Program-made: the position numbers and the translations under genes
Assembly: GCF_001592945.1 (NCBI RefSeq)
Contig: NZ_LRPB01000048.1
Span: 456,207 to 520,206, forward strand
DNA from: Roseivirga seohaensis
Lineage (GTDB): Bacteria > Bacteroidota > Bacteroidia > Cytophagales > Cyclobacteriaceae
Direction of reading: 5' to 3'
DNA length: 64,000 nt
Shown here: piece after piece, positions 42,241 to 50,300 of the stretch
Numbering within the stretch: the first letter of the stretch is position 1
Layout: every line of letters begins with the position of its first letter
Notes under the pieces: model-generated
What the model was told of the DNA's origin: nothing
The model's input: the letters and a program-made list of their open reading frames with translations, nothing else
Databases searched by the model: none

Positions 42241-43170
42241 ATGACCTTACAACAACTTGAATACATCGTTGCGCTTGATACGCATCGCCATTTTGTAACT
42301 GCCGCTTCGCATTGTTTTGTAACACAACCCACGCTCACTCTTCAAGTTCAAAAACTTGAAGATGAAATGAATACCCTGATTTTTGATCGTTCGAGGCACC
42401 CAATTGTACCTACTCCAACAGGAGAACTTATTATTAACAAAGCTCGACAAATTTTGAGAGAGGCGCATCAGCTAAAAGAGTTGGTAAACTTAGAAAAAGA
42501 CACCATTACTGGTAGTTTTAGAATTGCGGTTATACCTACGGTAGCCCCTTATTTGATGCCGAGATTTTTAAAAAGTTTTTCTGAAAAACACCCTAACACA
42601 CATCTACAAATTAGGGAAATGGAATCTGAGGAAATTATTCATGCCTTAAAAAATGATTTTGTCGACATTGGTATTTTGGCTACTCCGTTAGAAGAATCAT
42701 CCATTCGAGAAATCCCATTATACAATGAGCCTTTTCTAATATACAGCTCAGAAAATCACTCGCTTTACGGGAAAAGCAACATTAAACCAGACAGCCTACC
42801 CTTGTACGGTCTTTGGCTCTTAAATCAAGGGCATTGTTTCCGAAATCAAGTACTGAATATTTGTGATAAAAAGAAACAATCTGACAACCCAGGCTTTTCA
42901 TATGAAAGCGGTTCTATCGAAACACTGAAAAACATGGTGCGCTCAAACATGGGCTATACGCTTGTTCCGGAGTTATCGGTGATAGAAGAATTGGACGACC
43001 CAAGAGTAAAGCGCTTAGAAAGTCCTGAACCTATAAGAGAAATTAGTTTAGTAGTGCATAAGAGCTTTACCAAAGAATCACTTATTGAAAAATTGCGTGA
43101 AGAAATCCTTTCAAACATCCCAGATCATTTTCAAAAAGGGAAGAAGTTCATTAAAGTGAAATGGAGATAA
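42241..43170 (+). CDS. oxyR: LysR-family peroxide sensor OxyR
   Basis: A 309-residue LysR regulator. The N-terminal winged helix is at residues 1-60 (LEYIVALDTHRHFVTAASHC, TQPTLTLQVQKLE). The sensor domain has GHCFRNQVLNIC, in which the two cysteines fall at residues 199 and 208, the exact numbers of the redox pair in E. coli OxyR. Oxidation to a disulfide should switch it to activation of peroxide-defence genes, the peroxiredoxin at 38.1 kb being a likely member. The first ATG gives the standard N-terminus (MTLQQLEYIVAL). Confidence 0.95.
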   Translation: MTLQQLEYIVALDTHRHFVTAASHCFVTQPTLTLQVQKLEDEMNTLIFDRSRHPIVPTPTGELIINKARQILREAHQLKELVNLEKDTITGSFRIAVIPTVAPYLMPRFLKSFSEKHPNTHLQIREMESEEIIHALKNDFVDIGILATPLEESSIREIPLYNEPFLIYSSENHSLYGKSNIKPDSLPLYGLWLLNQGHCFRNQVLNICDKKKQSDNPGFSYESGSIETLKNMVRSNMGYTLVPELSVIEELDDPRVKRLESPEPIREISLVVHKSFTKESLIEKLREEILSNIPDHFQKGKKFIKVKWR

Positions 43171-43258
43171 TTTTTACCTAAAATTTTAAATAAGAGAATC
43201 ACTTAGATATTCGTTTTGACAACCAGCTACTTTTGATTCATCATAAACAAAGAACAAA

Positions 43259-43363
43259 ATGAATATTGATAGCACACTTCTGAGCCTTGCCTTATTCTAC
43301 TCTGGAATTATAACTTTCATTGTATTGAAAATAAGAAGCCATTGGAAAAAGTATCATTATTAA
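43259..43363 (+). CDS. Very small single-helix membrane protein (34 residues)
   Basis: An ATG at 43259 opens a 34-codon frame: MNIDSTLLSLALFYSGIITF, then a short hydrophobic stretch and a basic, aromatic tail (KIRSHWKKYHY). The pattern of one hydrophobic helix with a positive C-terminus fits a small inner-membrane peptide. It stands alone between oxyR and a strong terminator 40 bases downstream. No family is recognised and no ribosome binding site is evident. Confidence 0.4.
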   Translation: MNIDSTLLSLALFYSGIITFIVLKIRSHWKKYHY

Positions 43364-43403
43364 GCAGACTTCCTTTTCACCTAAAGGAAAAATATACTAC
43401 TAA

Positions 43404-43451
43404 ATACAGCCCAATGCAATGTGTCAATCGCCATTGTAATTGGGCTGTATT
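43404..43451. terminator. Strong bidirectional terminator
   Basis: AATACAGCCCAAT (43404-43416) pairs with ATTGGGCTGTATT (43439-43451); inner CAATG/CATTG extends it. It overlaps the last base of the minus-strand membrane-protein gene and separates it from the small ORF. Confidence 0.85.
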
Positions 43452-44932
43452 TATTCTACCCAAAAATTAAGCTTTGCTATAAGCTCCATTTTTAAATCCT
43501 CTAGCTGAATACCTCTCATTCGTGCAGTACTACTAGCCTTTAACTTTTTTACTTCCAAAAGGTGCTTTCCTCTTCCCAGTTCAATAACATCTATCACCGC
43601 TAAGTATCCTTTTTCGCCATTTGAAGCATGGGTTTTGAAAGCGTAATCTAGGTTAGGATATAATATGCCATCAATGTATACCTCAAAAAGCTGAGTTTGA
43701 CATGCCAAAGACTGTTCCAAACGCGCCTCATAATTCTTATCACGCACTAAATCATCTACATTCAGAGTAGTGTCCATTTGAACTTTCATTCCAGCTTTGA
43801 AACCTTGCAAAACACCTTCATCTGGGCTAAGCTTATAACTATCTGGGCACAGCAATTCAAGCGTACTATTATCCTTTGGGTTGTAGCGTAAAAAAAGCTC
43901 AAGAAAACCATTCTCAACATATTTAGAAGGCAAACTAAGTTCACGAATAAATTGGTCATCTGCCCTTAAATCATCGTAAAAGCCCTCAACCATATACCCT
44001 TCAGAAATATTAGTCCGCTCTGGGTAGAACACATTTACATCCAGCGCATCGGCCCTGAACGTGACCAGAAGCACCAACAATAGCACCGAGGAAACTCCTA
44101 TGATCTGCTTTTTCTTATAGGTGGTAATAAGGTGATAATAAATTGACCGGTATAAAATAGATAAGGTGATTACCGAAAAGAAGCGATAAATGGGGTAATA
44201 CAACACCGAAAACCATTTTGATTTCTTGAAAGCACTAAAAAACAAGGTGTCGAGAAAGAAGATTATAGCCAACACAAAATAGAAAATGACCGCAAAAATT
44301 GCTACCAAATTCATTATCCCTACCCATATTGTCAGTTCATTAGAAGTACTGAGCATTACAGTCACGCTCAGCAAGCTTACCCCTATGGCTACAACAATTA
44401 CTACGGAAACAATGGAAAAGACCAGCAGAAATGTATAGGCAAAAATTACACTAGAAATCTTATCTAGGTGAACGATCAGTTCGTCAAGAGAGCGAACCTT
44501 CTCTGGCATATATTTCCTGAACTTTCCTTTAAACGCAAGTTTATCATAGTCGATAAAACTTGACACCGAACTAAGACCTACAATACCAATCCAAAACCCT
44601 CTGAGCAAGAGATGAATTAATAAGTTAATAAGGAAGAATTTCATCCCAATTGGGATGGTGTCTAAAATGAAGTTAATAGAAATACTGAGCAGCGGATTGA
44701 TTCCATTCGCTCCAGGGTTCAGCTTATTCTCCTGAATATTTCGGTTGATTTCGGCATACTCTCCAATACCAGTGACAAGCAAAAAAATGGAAAAACCAGT
44801 AATAAGAAGCTCCAGCTGCCAACTTTCTAACTGAAGATTGGCCACCCATCGCCTCAGTTTACTTTCATCTTTACCTTTGGGTCTATCAATATTTGTCATG
44901 GTTGAATAAGGTTGATCAACCAAAATAAACAA
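43451..44932 (-). CDS. Multi-pass membrane protein of unknown function
   Basis: A 493-residue protein not assigned to a family. Seven or eight hydrophobic helices lie between about residues 37 and 300 (LLITGFSIFLLVTGIGEY, LINLLIHLLLRGFWIGIVGL, FAYTFLLVFSIVSVVIVVAI, FYFVLAIIFFLDTLFFSAF, IIGVSSVLLLVLLVTF). A C-terminal soluble domain of about 170 residues (FYPERTNISEGYMVEGFYDD onward) is probably periplasmic. MTNIDRPKG at residue 12 (start at 44899) may be the true start. The gene stands alone. Hydrophilic motifs such as KKK-Q near the last helix suggest a cytoplasmic turn; nothing points to a transport or enzyme class. Confidence 0.65.
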   Translation of the reverse strand: MFILVDQPYSTMTNIDRPKGKDESKLRRWVANLQLESWQLELLITGFSIFLLVTGIGEYAEINRNIQENKLNPGANGINPLLSISINFILDTIPIGMKFFLINLLIHLLLRGFWIGIVGLSSVSSFIDYDKLAFKGKFRKYMPEKVRSLDELIVHLDKISSVIFAYTFLLVFSIVSVVIVVAIGVSLLSVTVMLSTSNELTIWVGIMNLVAIFAVIFYFVLAIIFFLDTLFFSAFKKSKWFSVLYYPIYRFFSVITLSILYRSIYYHLITTYKKKQIIGVSSVLLLVLLVTFRADALDVNVFYPERTNISEGYMVEGFYDDLRADDQFIRELSLPSKYVENGFLELFLRYNPKDNSTLELLCPDSYKLSPDEGVLQGFKAGMKVQMDTTLNVDDLVRDKNYEARLEQSLACQTQLFEVYIDGILYPNLDYAFKTHASNGEKGYLAVIDVIELGRGKHLLEVKKLKASSTARMRGIQLEDLKMELIAKLNFWVE

Positions 44933-44993
44933 TTCTTACCTATAAATCTTAGCAACAAGATTTGAACTAGTTTTCATTATTGGTTTAAGCCCA

Positions 44994-45026
44994 ACAAAAA
45001 AAGGGACAGTCTTTCAACAGTCCCTT
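44994..45026 (-). terminator. Terminator of the small basic protein gene
   Basis: On the minus strand AAGGGAC/GTCCCTT (plus 45001-45007 and 45020-45026), with GT/AC inside, is followed by TTTTTTTG. Confidence 0.85.
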
Positions 45027-45047
45027 CAAATATGTAAAAAGAGTAAA

Positions 45048-45251
45048 TTACTCTTCAGTTTTCTCTGCCTCTTCTTTTTTAGCTTTTGGCTTAGCCTCAG
45101 CTTTAGTTGAAGTTTCAAATGAAGCTTTTAGTGCTTCAGCGTCAATTTTAGCAATTACAGGGGTACTTGTCAATTGCTTGATTTTATTAACCCTATCAGC
45201 AGACCTCTGCTTATTTCTTCTCGCTTTTCTTTTTAATCTCGTTATCCCCAT
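45048..45251 (-). CDS. Small highly basic protein with acidic tail
   Basis: A 67-residue protein. The N-terminal half is strongly basic (MGITRLKRKARRNKQRSADR), like ribosome- or RNA-associated proteins; the C-terminal third is a Lys/Glu/Ala tail (KAEAKPKAKKEEAEKTEE). The frame is open 90 bases further up to 45341, but MGITRLKRKARR is the probable start because the upstream residues lack any such pattern. I do not know a family name; a ribosome-associated or nucleoid role is only suggested by charge. It has its own terminator and is divergent from hisS. Confidence 0.65.
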   Translation of the reverse strand: MGITRLKRKARRNKQRSADRVNKIKQLTSTPVIAKIDAEALKASFETSTKAEAKPKAKKEEAEKTEE

Positions 45252-45380
45252 GATAGTACTTGTTCGAAATGAGGTGCAAAGATAAGAGTTTGAATAGAAT
45301 TTATAAACCCCTAGCGAAATAAAATTCACATAAGTTTTCAATATTCTGTTTTAGACCCTCCAGATTAGCCCTGTGTTTAG

Positions 45381-45388
45381 TAGTTTTG
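45381..45388 (+). promoter_or_regulatory. -7 element before hisS
   Basis: TAGTTTTG matches TAnnTTTG and lies 20 bases before the hisS ATG, predicting a leader of about 14 bases. No correctly spaced TTTG element was found. Confidence 0.4.
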
Positions 45389-45408
45389 TATGATTAAAAC
45401 CAACAAGA

Positions 45409-46779
45409 ATGGCTCAAAAACCTTCATTACCAAAAGGCGTACGCGATTTCGGACCCGAACAAATGTTTCGTAGAAATTATCTTCTAGATACTATAAAAGG
45501 TGTTTTTAAGAAATATGGCTTTATGCCACTAGAAACTCCCGCTATTGAAAACCTTTCTACACTAACAGGAAAATATGGTGATGAAGGCGACCAACTCTTG
45601 TTTAAGATTCTAAACTCTGGTGATTTTCTATCAAAAACAGATTTCAGTGATTTTGAAGCTGGCGCTAAAGAGTTGAGCAAGAAGATTACCGAAAAAGGAC
45701 TAAAATACGACCTCACCGTCCCCTTTGCAAGGTATGTGGTAATGAACCAAAACGACATCACCTTCCCTTTTAAGCGTTATCAGGTGCAGCCCGTTTGGCG
45801 TGCCGATAGACCACAAAAAGGCAGATACAGAGAATTCTATCAGTGCGATGCAGACATCATCGGTACCAATTCATTGGTTTGCGAAGCCGAGTTAATGGCC
45901 ATGGTGAATGAAATTTTCTGCAAACTTGAACTCAAAGATTATCAGGTTTCTATAAGCAGTAGAAAAATACTTGAAGGTTTGGCCGATGTTATTGGCGCAA
46001 CAGACAAGTTTTCTGCCTTCTGCGTTATTTTGGACAAACTGGATAAAATAGGTTTAGAGAAAATGCTAGAAGAAATGTCGCAGTTGGGCATTCCAAAACC
46101 TGGACTTGACCGATTGACCGCTATTCTGGAACTTGATGAAAACAATACCGATAAAATTGAAACCCTCAGAAAAGTATTCATTGGCTCGGAAGTAGGTTTA
46201 GAAGGCTTAAACGAAGTTGAAACTACATTAAAACACATGACCAGTTTGGGGGTTGCTCACGACAAAACTCACTTCGACCTTACCTTGGCCCGTGGTCTTT
46301 CTTACTATACAGGAATCGTATATGAGGTAAAACCTACCTCCGTAAAAATGGGCACAATTACCGCTGGTGGCCGTTACGATAATCTTACTGGGGTATTTGG
46401 CCTAGAAGGTGTTTCGGGAGTCGGCATCTCTTTTGGCGTGGATAGAATTTATGACGTACTGGACGAGCTTAACCTTTTCCCTTCAAATCAACTGGGCAAC
46501 ACCAAGGTGATGATTACCAATTTTGATGAGAATTGTTTGGAGCACGCTTTAGGTCTTTCTTCTCGTTTGCGGAACAACAATGTGAATTGTGAAGTATACC
46601 CCGAGCCAGCCAAAATGAAAAAACAATTGGGTTATGCCAACAAGAAAAACATACCTTTTGTAGTTATGGTTGGGCAAGAAGAAGTTGACACTAATATTTA
46701 CACGGTAAAAAACATGGAGAGTGGTGAGCAACACAAACAAACTTTATTAGAGCTGATTGATTTTTTAGCTACTCAGTAA
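45409..46779 (+). CDS. hisS: Histidyl-tRNA synthetase
   Basis: A 456-residue class II synthetase that charges tRNA-His. Motif 1 region: LPKGVRDFGPEQMFRRNYL...GFMPLETPAIE; motif 2: RYQVQPVWRADRPQKGRYRE then FYQCDADIIG; histidine motifs LARGLSYYTGIVYEV and GTITAGGRYDNL; motif 3: GVGISFGVDRIYD. The C-terminal anticodon-binding domain has KVMITNF and KQLGYANKKNIPFVVMVGQ. Length is normal for the Bacteroidota type. Confidence 0.97.
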   Translation: MAQKPSLPKGVRDFGPEQMFRRNYLLDTIKGVFKKYGFMPLETPAIENLSTLTGKYGDEGDQLLFKILNSGDFLSKTDFSDFEAGAKELSKKITEKGLKYDLTVPFARYVVMNQNDITFPFKRYQVQPVWRADRPQKGRYREFYQCDADIIGTNSLVCEAELMAMVNEIFCKLELKDYQVSISSRKILEGLADVIGATDKFSAFCVILDKLDKIGLEKMLEEMSQLGIPKPGLDRLTAILELDENNTDKIETLRKVFIGSEVGLEGLNEVETTLKHMTSLGVAHDKTHFDLTLARGLSYYTGIVYEVKPTSVKMGTITAGGRYDNLTGVFGLEGVSGVGISFGVDRIYDVLDELNLFPSNQLGNTKVMITNFDENCLEHALGLSSRLRNNNVNCEVYPEPAKMKKQLGYANKKNIPFVVMVGQEEVDTNIYTVKNMESGEQHKQTLLELIDFLATQ

Positions 46780-46865
46780 ATGATAGAACCGCAAAGCCGA
46801 CTTTTTAAATAAGTTTCGCGACAATACACCGTTAATCAAGAAGCATAATCAAATTAGCACCTGAA

Positions 46866-48596
46866 TTGAAAATTGACGCAAAAGCACTTTCAAAGTTTAT
46901 TACACCTTTTGGTGTTCTGATTTTATTGCTTTTTGTGCTTTCGAATCACGTAAGCGGGCAAACCCAAAGCCAACTCACTGCTAATTTTGAAGTTGATCAC
47001 GTAATTGGGTGCGCCCCCTTTACACTTAACATCACTAATGTAAAGGCCTCAACTCAGTTCGATTACCTTAACACCACAGACCCTAATAATTGCAGTACGT
47101 TCCAACAAGACCCTGGCCAGTGCTTCACTAACTTTCAAGCGGAACAGCAATTTGAATACACCCAGCCAGGGGTATATTATGTAATAGGCATTAGTCAATC
47201 CTTACCAAACGGAGAGCAATCTGATTATATCAAAATCACCGTAATAGAAGCCATAGAACCTACCTACAATGTATTTGCCTGCGCTAACAATGAGGTTTTT
47301 CTAGATATAGATTTTACCCAAGACAGCTACGATAGTTATTCCATTGATTTTGGAGATGGAAGCCCTATACAAACAATTGACAAAGCAACTGATTCAAATG
47401 AACTACCCTATACATATGCCACTGCGGGAAATTATAACATTACCGTACAAGGACTAGCTTCTGGGAATGCCACAAACTGTTCTGGCTTTACAAAGTCAAT
47501 TACCACGCTCGACAGCTCCCCTACTCCAGTAATCAACAGACTCGAGGTGTTGGGTGCCACCACACTTGAAATCAATTATGAAAGCTTGGACAGTAGGATT
47601 GTACATACATTAATGATTGAATCAGAAGACGGAAGCCAAACAGAACTTATTACTTTAGACCCAAGCACAAACCCAACAAACTACACTTACACCAACAGTA
47701 ATTTCGATTTTGTTAATACGGTGTATTCGGTAAAAATTGAAAGCACCACTCAATGCGATAACACAGCAATACCATCTGAAACAGTGCATACTGTGGCGGC
47801 TCAATCTAATTCCGCCTATGTAAACTCAGATATTCAAATTGATTTTGACTTCAGCTCAAACTCCAATGGTCTTACTCAAATGCAATTCTACGAAAACAGC
47901 AGCCCTCAAGAAACTTTCACCACAAATACAGGCTCAGTGCAACGCATGTTGAGTAACTGTACATTGGTAGAAAGCTATTATTTTGAAGCTACTTTCGGGG
48001 CCGCTACTTCTAAGAGTGCACCAATTATCCCTGATTTAAGTGGCACTCTCAGTCCGCCTGCAATACAGTCTATGGATGGAGAGTTAGTAAATGCTACTTT
48101 CGAGCTAGAGTTTAATGAAGCACCAGTTGGTACATCAAATTATACGATTTACAAAAAGAACCCAGACGATACCTTCAGTGCTATTGGAACATCATCAAGC
48201 CCAGAGTTTACCGACACCAATTTAAAATCAGGGCAATTAGAACTTTGCTACACTGTAGTTTATGAAGATGACTGCGGGAATACTTCAGAAATGAGTCCAG
48301 AGTTCTGCTTCCCGCTTTCAGTTGGCACCATTCGACTGCCAAACGCATTTACTCCAAATGGTGATGGAATCAATGATACCTTTACGGTTGGAGATGGCGT
48401 CTTCATCAACTTTCAGATGCAAATTTTTGATCGCTGGGGTAACTTAATTTTCAATTCTACCAACCCGAGTCTTGGTTGGGATGGAAGTTATAATGGCACT
48501 CCTGCTAGTATAGGTGGCTATGCTTACCGTGTTTCGTTTCAAGATGCAGGAAATACCACCATCCAACAGACCGGAACTTTAGTATTAATTCGATAG
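46866..48596 (+). CDS. PKD-domain surface protein with T9SS type B sorting domain
   Basis: A 576-residue secreted protein. The start is a TTG (no in-frame ATG precedes the signal sequence FGVLILLLFVLSNHVSGQ). A PKD-like repeat (NCSTFQQDPGQCFTN, then YSIDFGDGSPIQTID with YTYATAGNYNITVQG) and an Fn3-like region (about 380-460) precede the C-terminal gliding-motility-type domain: LPNAFTPNGDGINDTF, IFDRWGNLIF, GWDGSYNG. The last 90 residues are a type B signal for export by the type IX system and surface attachment. Cys-rich spacing in the first PKD unit suggests disulfides. Function unknown, likely adhesion or sheath. Confidence 0.88.
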   Translation: MKIDAKALSKFITPFGVLILLLFVLSNHVSGQTQSQLTANFEVDHVIGCAPFTLNITNVKASTQFDYLNTTDPNNCSTFQQDPGQCFTNFQAEQQFEYTQPGVYYVIGISQSLPNGEQSDYIKITVIEAIEPTYNVFACANNEVFLDIDFTQDSYDSYSIDFGDGSPIQTIDKATDSNELPYTYATAGNYNITVQGLASGNATNCSGFTKSITTLDSSPTPVINRLEVLGATTLEINYESLDSRIVHTLMIESEDGSQTELITLDPSTNPTNYTYTNSNFDFVNTVYSVKIESTTQCDNTAIPSETVHTVAAQSNSAYVNSDIQIDFDFSSNSNGLTQMQFYENSSPQETFTTNTGSVQRMLSNCTLVESYYFEATFGAATSKSAPIIPDLSGTLSPPAIQSMDGELVNATFELEFNEAPVGTSNYTIYKKNPDDTFSAIGTSSSPEFTDTNLKSGQLELCYTVVYEDDCGNTSEMSPEFCFPLSVGTIRLPNAFTPNGDGINDTFTVGDGVFINFQMQIFDRWGNLIFNSTNPSLGWDGSYNGTPASIGGYAYRVSFQDAGNTTIQQTGTLVLIR

Positions 48597-48620
48597 TTTT
48601 GGGTAAAAAATAACAAGCTT

Positions 48621-48953
48621 ATGTTCGATATGATGAAAATGATGGGCAAGGTGAAGGAGATGCAGTCCAAAATGAAGGAAGCCCAGGACAAGCTAGAATA
48701 CATTCAAGAAACAGGCGAGGCTGGTGCCGGAATGGTAAAAGCTACCGTTAATGGGAAAAAGCAAGTCATTTCAATTGAAATTGATGAAGCTTTAATGAGC
48801 AAAGAAGATAAAGAAACAGTTCAAGACCTTACTGTAGCCGCCATTAACAATGCGCTTGATAAAGCAGACATTAGCGCAAAAGAGGAAATCAGAAAAAGCA
48901 CAGAAGGTATTATGCCTAACATCCCTGGAATGGACCTAGGTAATATGTTCTAA
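48621..48953 (+). CDS. ybaB: YbaB/EbfC nucleoid-associated protein
   Basis: A 110-residue DNA-binding protein. The N-terminal helix is Met/Lys-rich (MFDMMKMMGKVKEMQSKMKE), then the family core AGAGMVKATVNGKKQVISIE and EALMSKEDKETVQDLTVAAI. It forms tweezer-like dimers on DNA. The gene is usually beside recR/dnaX elsewhere; here it overlaps a glycosyltransferase gene by one base (TAATG), a context with no obvious meaning. Confidence 0.93.
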   Translation: MFDMMKMMGKVKEMQSKMKEAQDKLEYIQETGEAGAGMVKATVNGKKQVISIEIDEALMSKEDKETVQDLTVAAINNALDKADISAKEEIRKSTEGIMPNIPGMDLGNMF

Positions 48954-49960
48954 TGTCAAACCTATCCGTTGCCCTTCTTAATTATAACGGCAAAACTCAT
49001 CTAGAAAACTTCTTGCCTTCTGTTGTGCAATTCAGCACAGGACATGACGTTATTGTGATTGATAATGGATCAACAGATGGCTCTGTGGAGTTTGTTACAA
49101 ACAACTTCCCATCCGTTAGATTAATTACCTATTCAAAAAATTATGGCTTTTGTGGAGGCTACAATAAAGCACTAAAAGAGTTAGATCATGAATTTGTAGT
49201 ACTGCTTAATACCGATGTTCAGGTGTCTGAAGGTTGGATTTCTCCAATTTTAAAACTGATGGAATCGGATAGTAGTTTGGCGGCAGTTCAGCCAAAAATT
49301 TTAGACCTAAAAAAGCAAACCCACTTTGAGTATGCTGGTGCCTCGGGTGGTTATCTTGACATTCTAGGATATCCATTTTGCCGAGGCAGAGTATTTCATA
49401 CCATAGAAGAAGACCAAAATCAATATCAAGAAACCCAAGATGTGTTTTGGGCTTCGGGGGCTTCTCTTTTTGTTAGGCGTTCGGCTTATTTTGAAGCTGG
49501 TGGTCTAGACGAAGACTTCTTCGCTCATATGGAAGAGATTGATCTTTGCTGGCGCTTTTGGAATTTAGGTTATAAAGTAAAAGTATGTCCTGAAAGTGTA
49601 GTTTACCATTTAGGCGGTGGAACATTAGATAAATCCAGTCCAAGAAAGACCTATCTAAATTTCAGAAATGGGCTAACTATTCTTTTAAAGAATGAAATCA
49701 CTTCTGACCTCTTCTGGAAATTTCCAATCCGATTGATTTTAGATTGGCTTGCCATTGCTCAATTCTCAATTCTGAGTGGACTTCCACACGGGTTCGCAAT
49801 CATCAGAGCCCATTTCGATTTTATGAGGTCTATTCCTAGCCAAATCAAAAAACGAAAGTCTGCAAAAAGACTATCGCAAAACAATCCAAGATATAGGGGC
49901 TTAGTGATTTGGGATTACTTTTTAAGGCAGAAAAAAACCTATCAAAAAATAAATCCTTAA
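48953..49960 (+). CDS. Family 2 glycosyltransferase
   Basis: A 335-residue GT2 enzyme: LSVALLNYNGKTHLENFLPS and DNGSTDGSVEFV (nucleotide-sugar site), FVVLLNTDVQVSEGW (D-x-D-like metal site), and ASGASLFVRRSAYFEAGGLD then DEDFFAHMEEIDLCWRFWNL (acceptor-side E-E-I-D-L-x-W-R). This is the rhamnosyltransferase/WcaA-like subgroup that builds surface polysaccharides or glycoproteins. There is a C-terminal membrane-associated helix region (LLKNEITSDLFWKFPIRLIL). Acceptor unknown. Confidence 0.92.
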   Translation: MSNLSVALLNYNGKTHLENFLPSVVQFSTGHDVIVIDNGSTDGSVEFVTNNFPSVRLITYSKNYGFCGGYNKALKELDHEFVVLLNTDVQVSEGWISPILKLMESDSSLAAVQPKILDLKKQTHFEYAGASGGYLDILGYPFCRGRVFHTIEEDQNQYQETQDVFWASGASLFVRRSAYFEAGGLDEDFFAHMEEIDLCWRFWNLGYKVKVCPESVVYHLGGGTLDKSSPRKTYLNFRNGLTILLKNEITSDLFWKFPIRLILDWLAIAQFSILSGLPHGFAIIRAHFDFMRSIPSQIKKRKSAKRLSQNNPRYRGLVIWDYFLRQKKTYQKINP

Positions 49961-50175
49961 TTGTACCAAACAGGATTTTGTCTTCTACGTAAATGCTTCC
50001 GAAAATTGATCACATAGGCTAGGCCTAAATAAATCAATAAAGGTGAACCAAAAGTAATAAATGAAGCATAGATGAAGAACAAGCGAATAGAAGAAGCCGA
50101 CAGATTAAGCTTCTCACCTAATTTGGTACAAACACCGTAGGCTTGGCTTTCAAAAAAACGTTGAATTCTTTCCAT
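49957..50175 (-). CDS. PspC-domain small membrane protein
   Basis: A 72-residue PspC-type protein: FESQAYGVCTKLGEKLNLSA (G-V-C-x-x-L-G-E), then the helix SIRLFFIYASFITFGSPLLI and LGLAYVI, ending with a basic tail. PspC proteins bind envelope-stress partners or stabilise the membrane. It is convergent with the glycosyltransferase gene, overlapping it by 4 bases. Confidence 0.88.
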   Translation of the reverse strand: MERIQRFFESQAYGVCTKLGEKLNLSASSIRLFFIYASFITFGSPLLIYLGLAYVINFRKHLRRRQNPVWYN

Positions 50176-50300
50176 TGGACAAATATTACATCAAATTTAC
50201 AAAAGAATTTATTAAAGGTTAAAATCGGAATCCATTAAAATTTTATTAAACTTGCAGTCCTAAAATTAAGGCTATACTGTTCTAAATCAATCAAAATAAT

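Noticed and set aside
48594..48601. TAGTTTTG as a promoter -7 box before ybaB
   Set aside because: Overlaps the stop codon of the preceding gene and lacks a TTTG at 19-21 bases; not strong enough to list.
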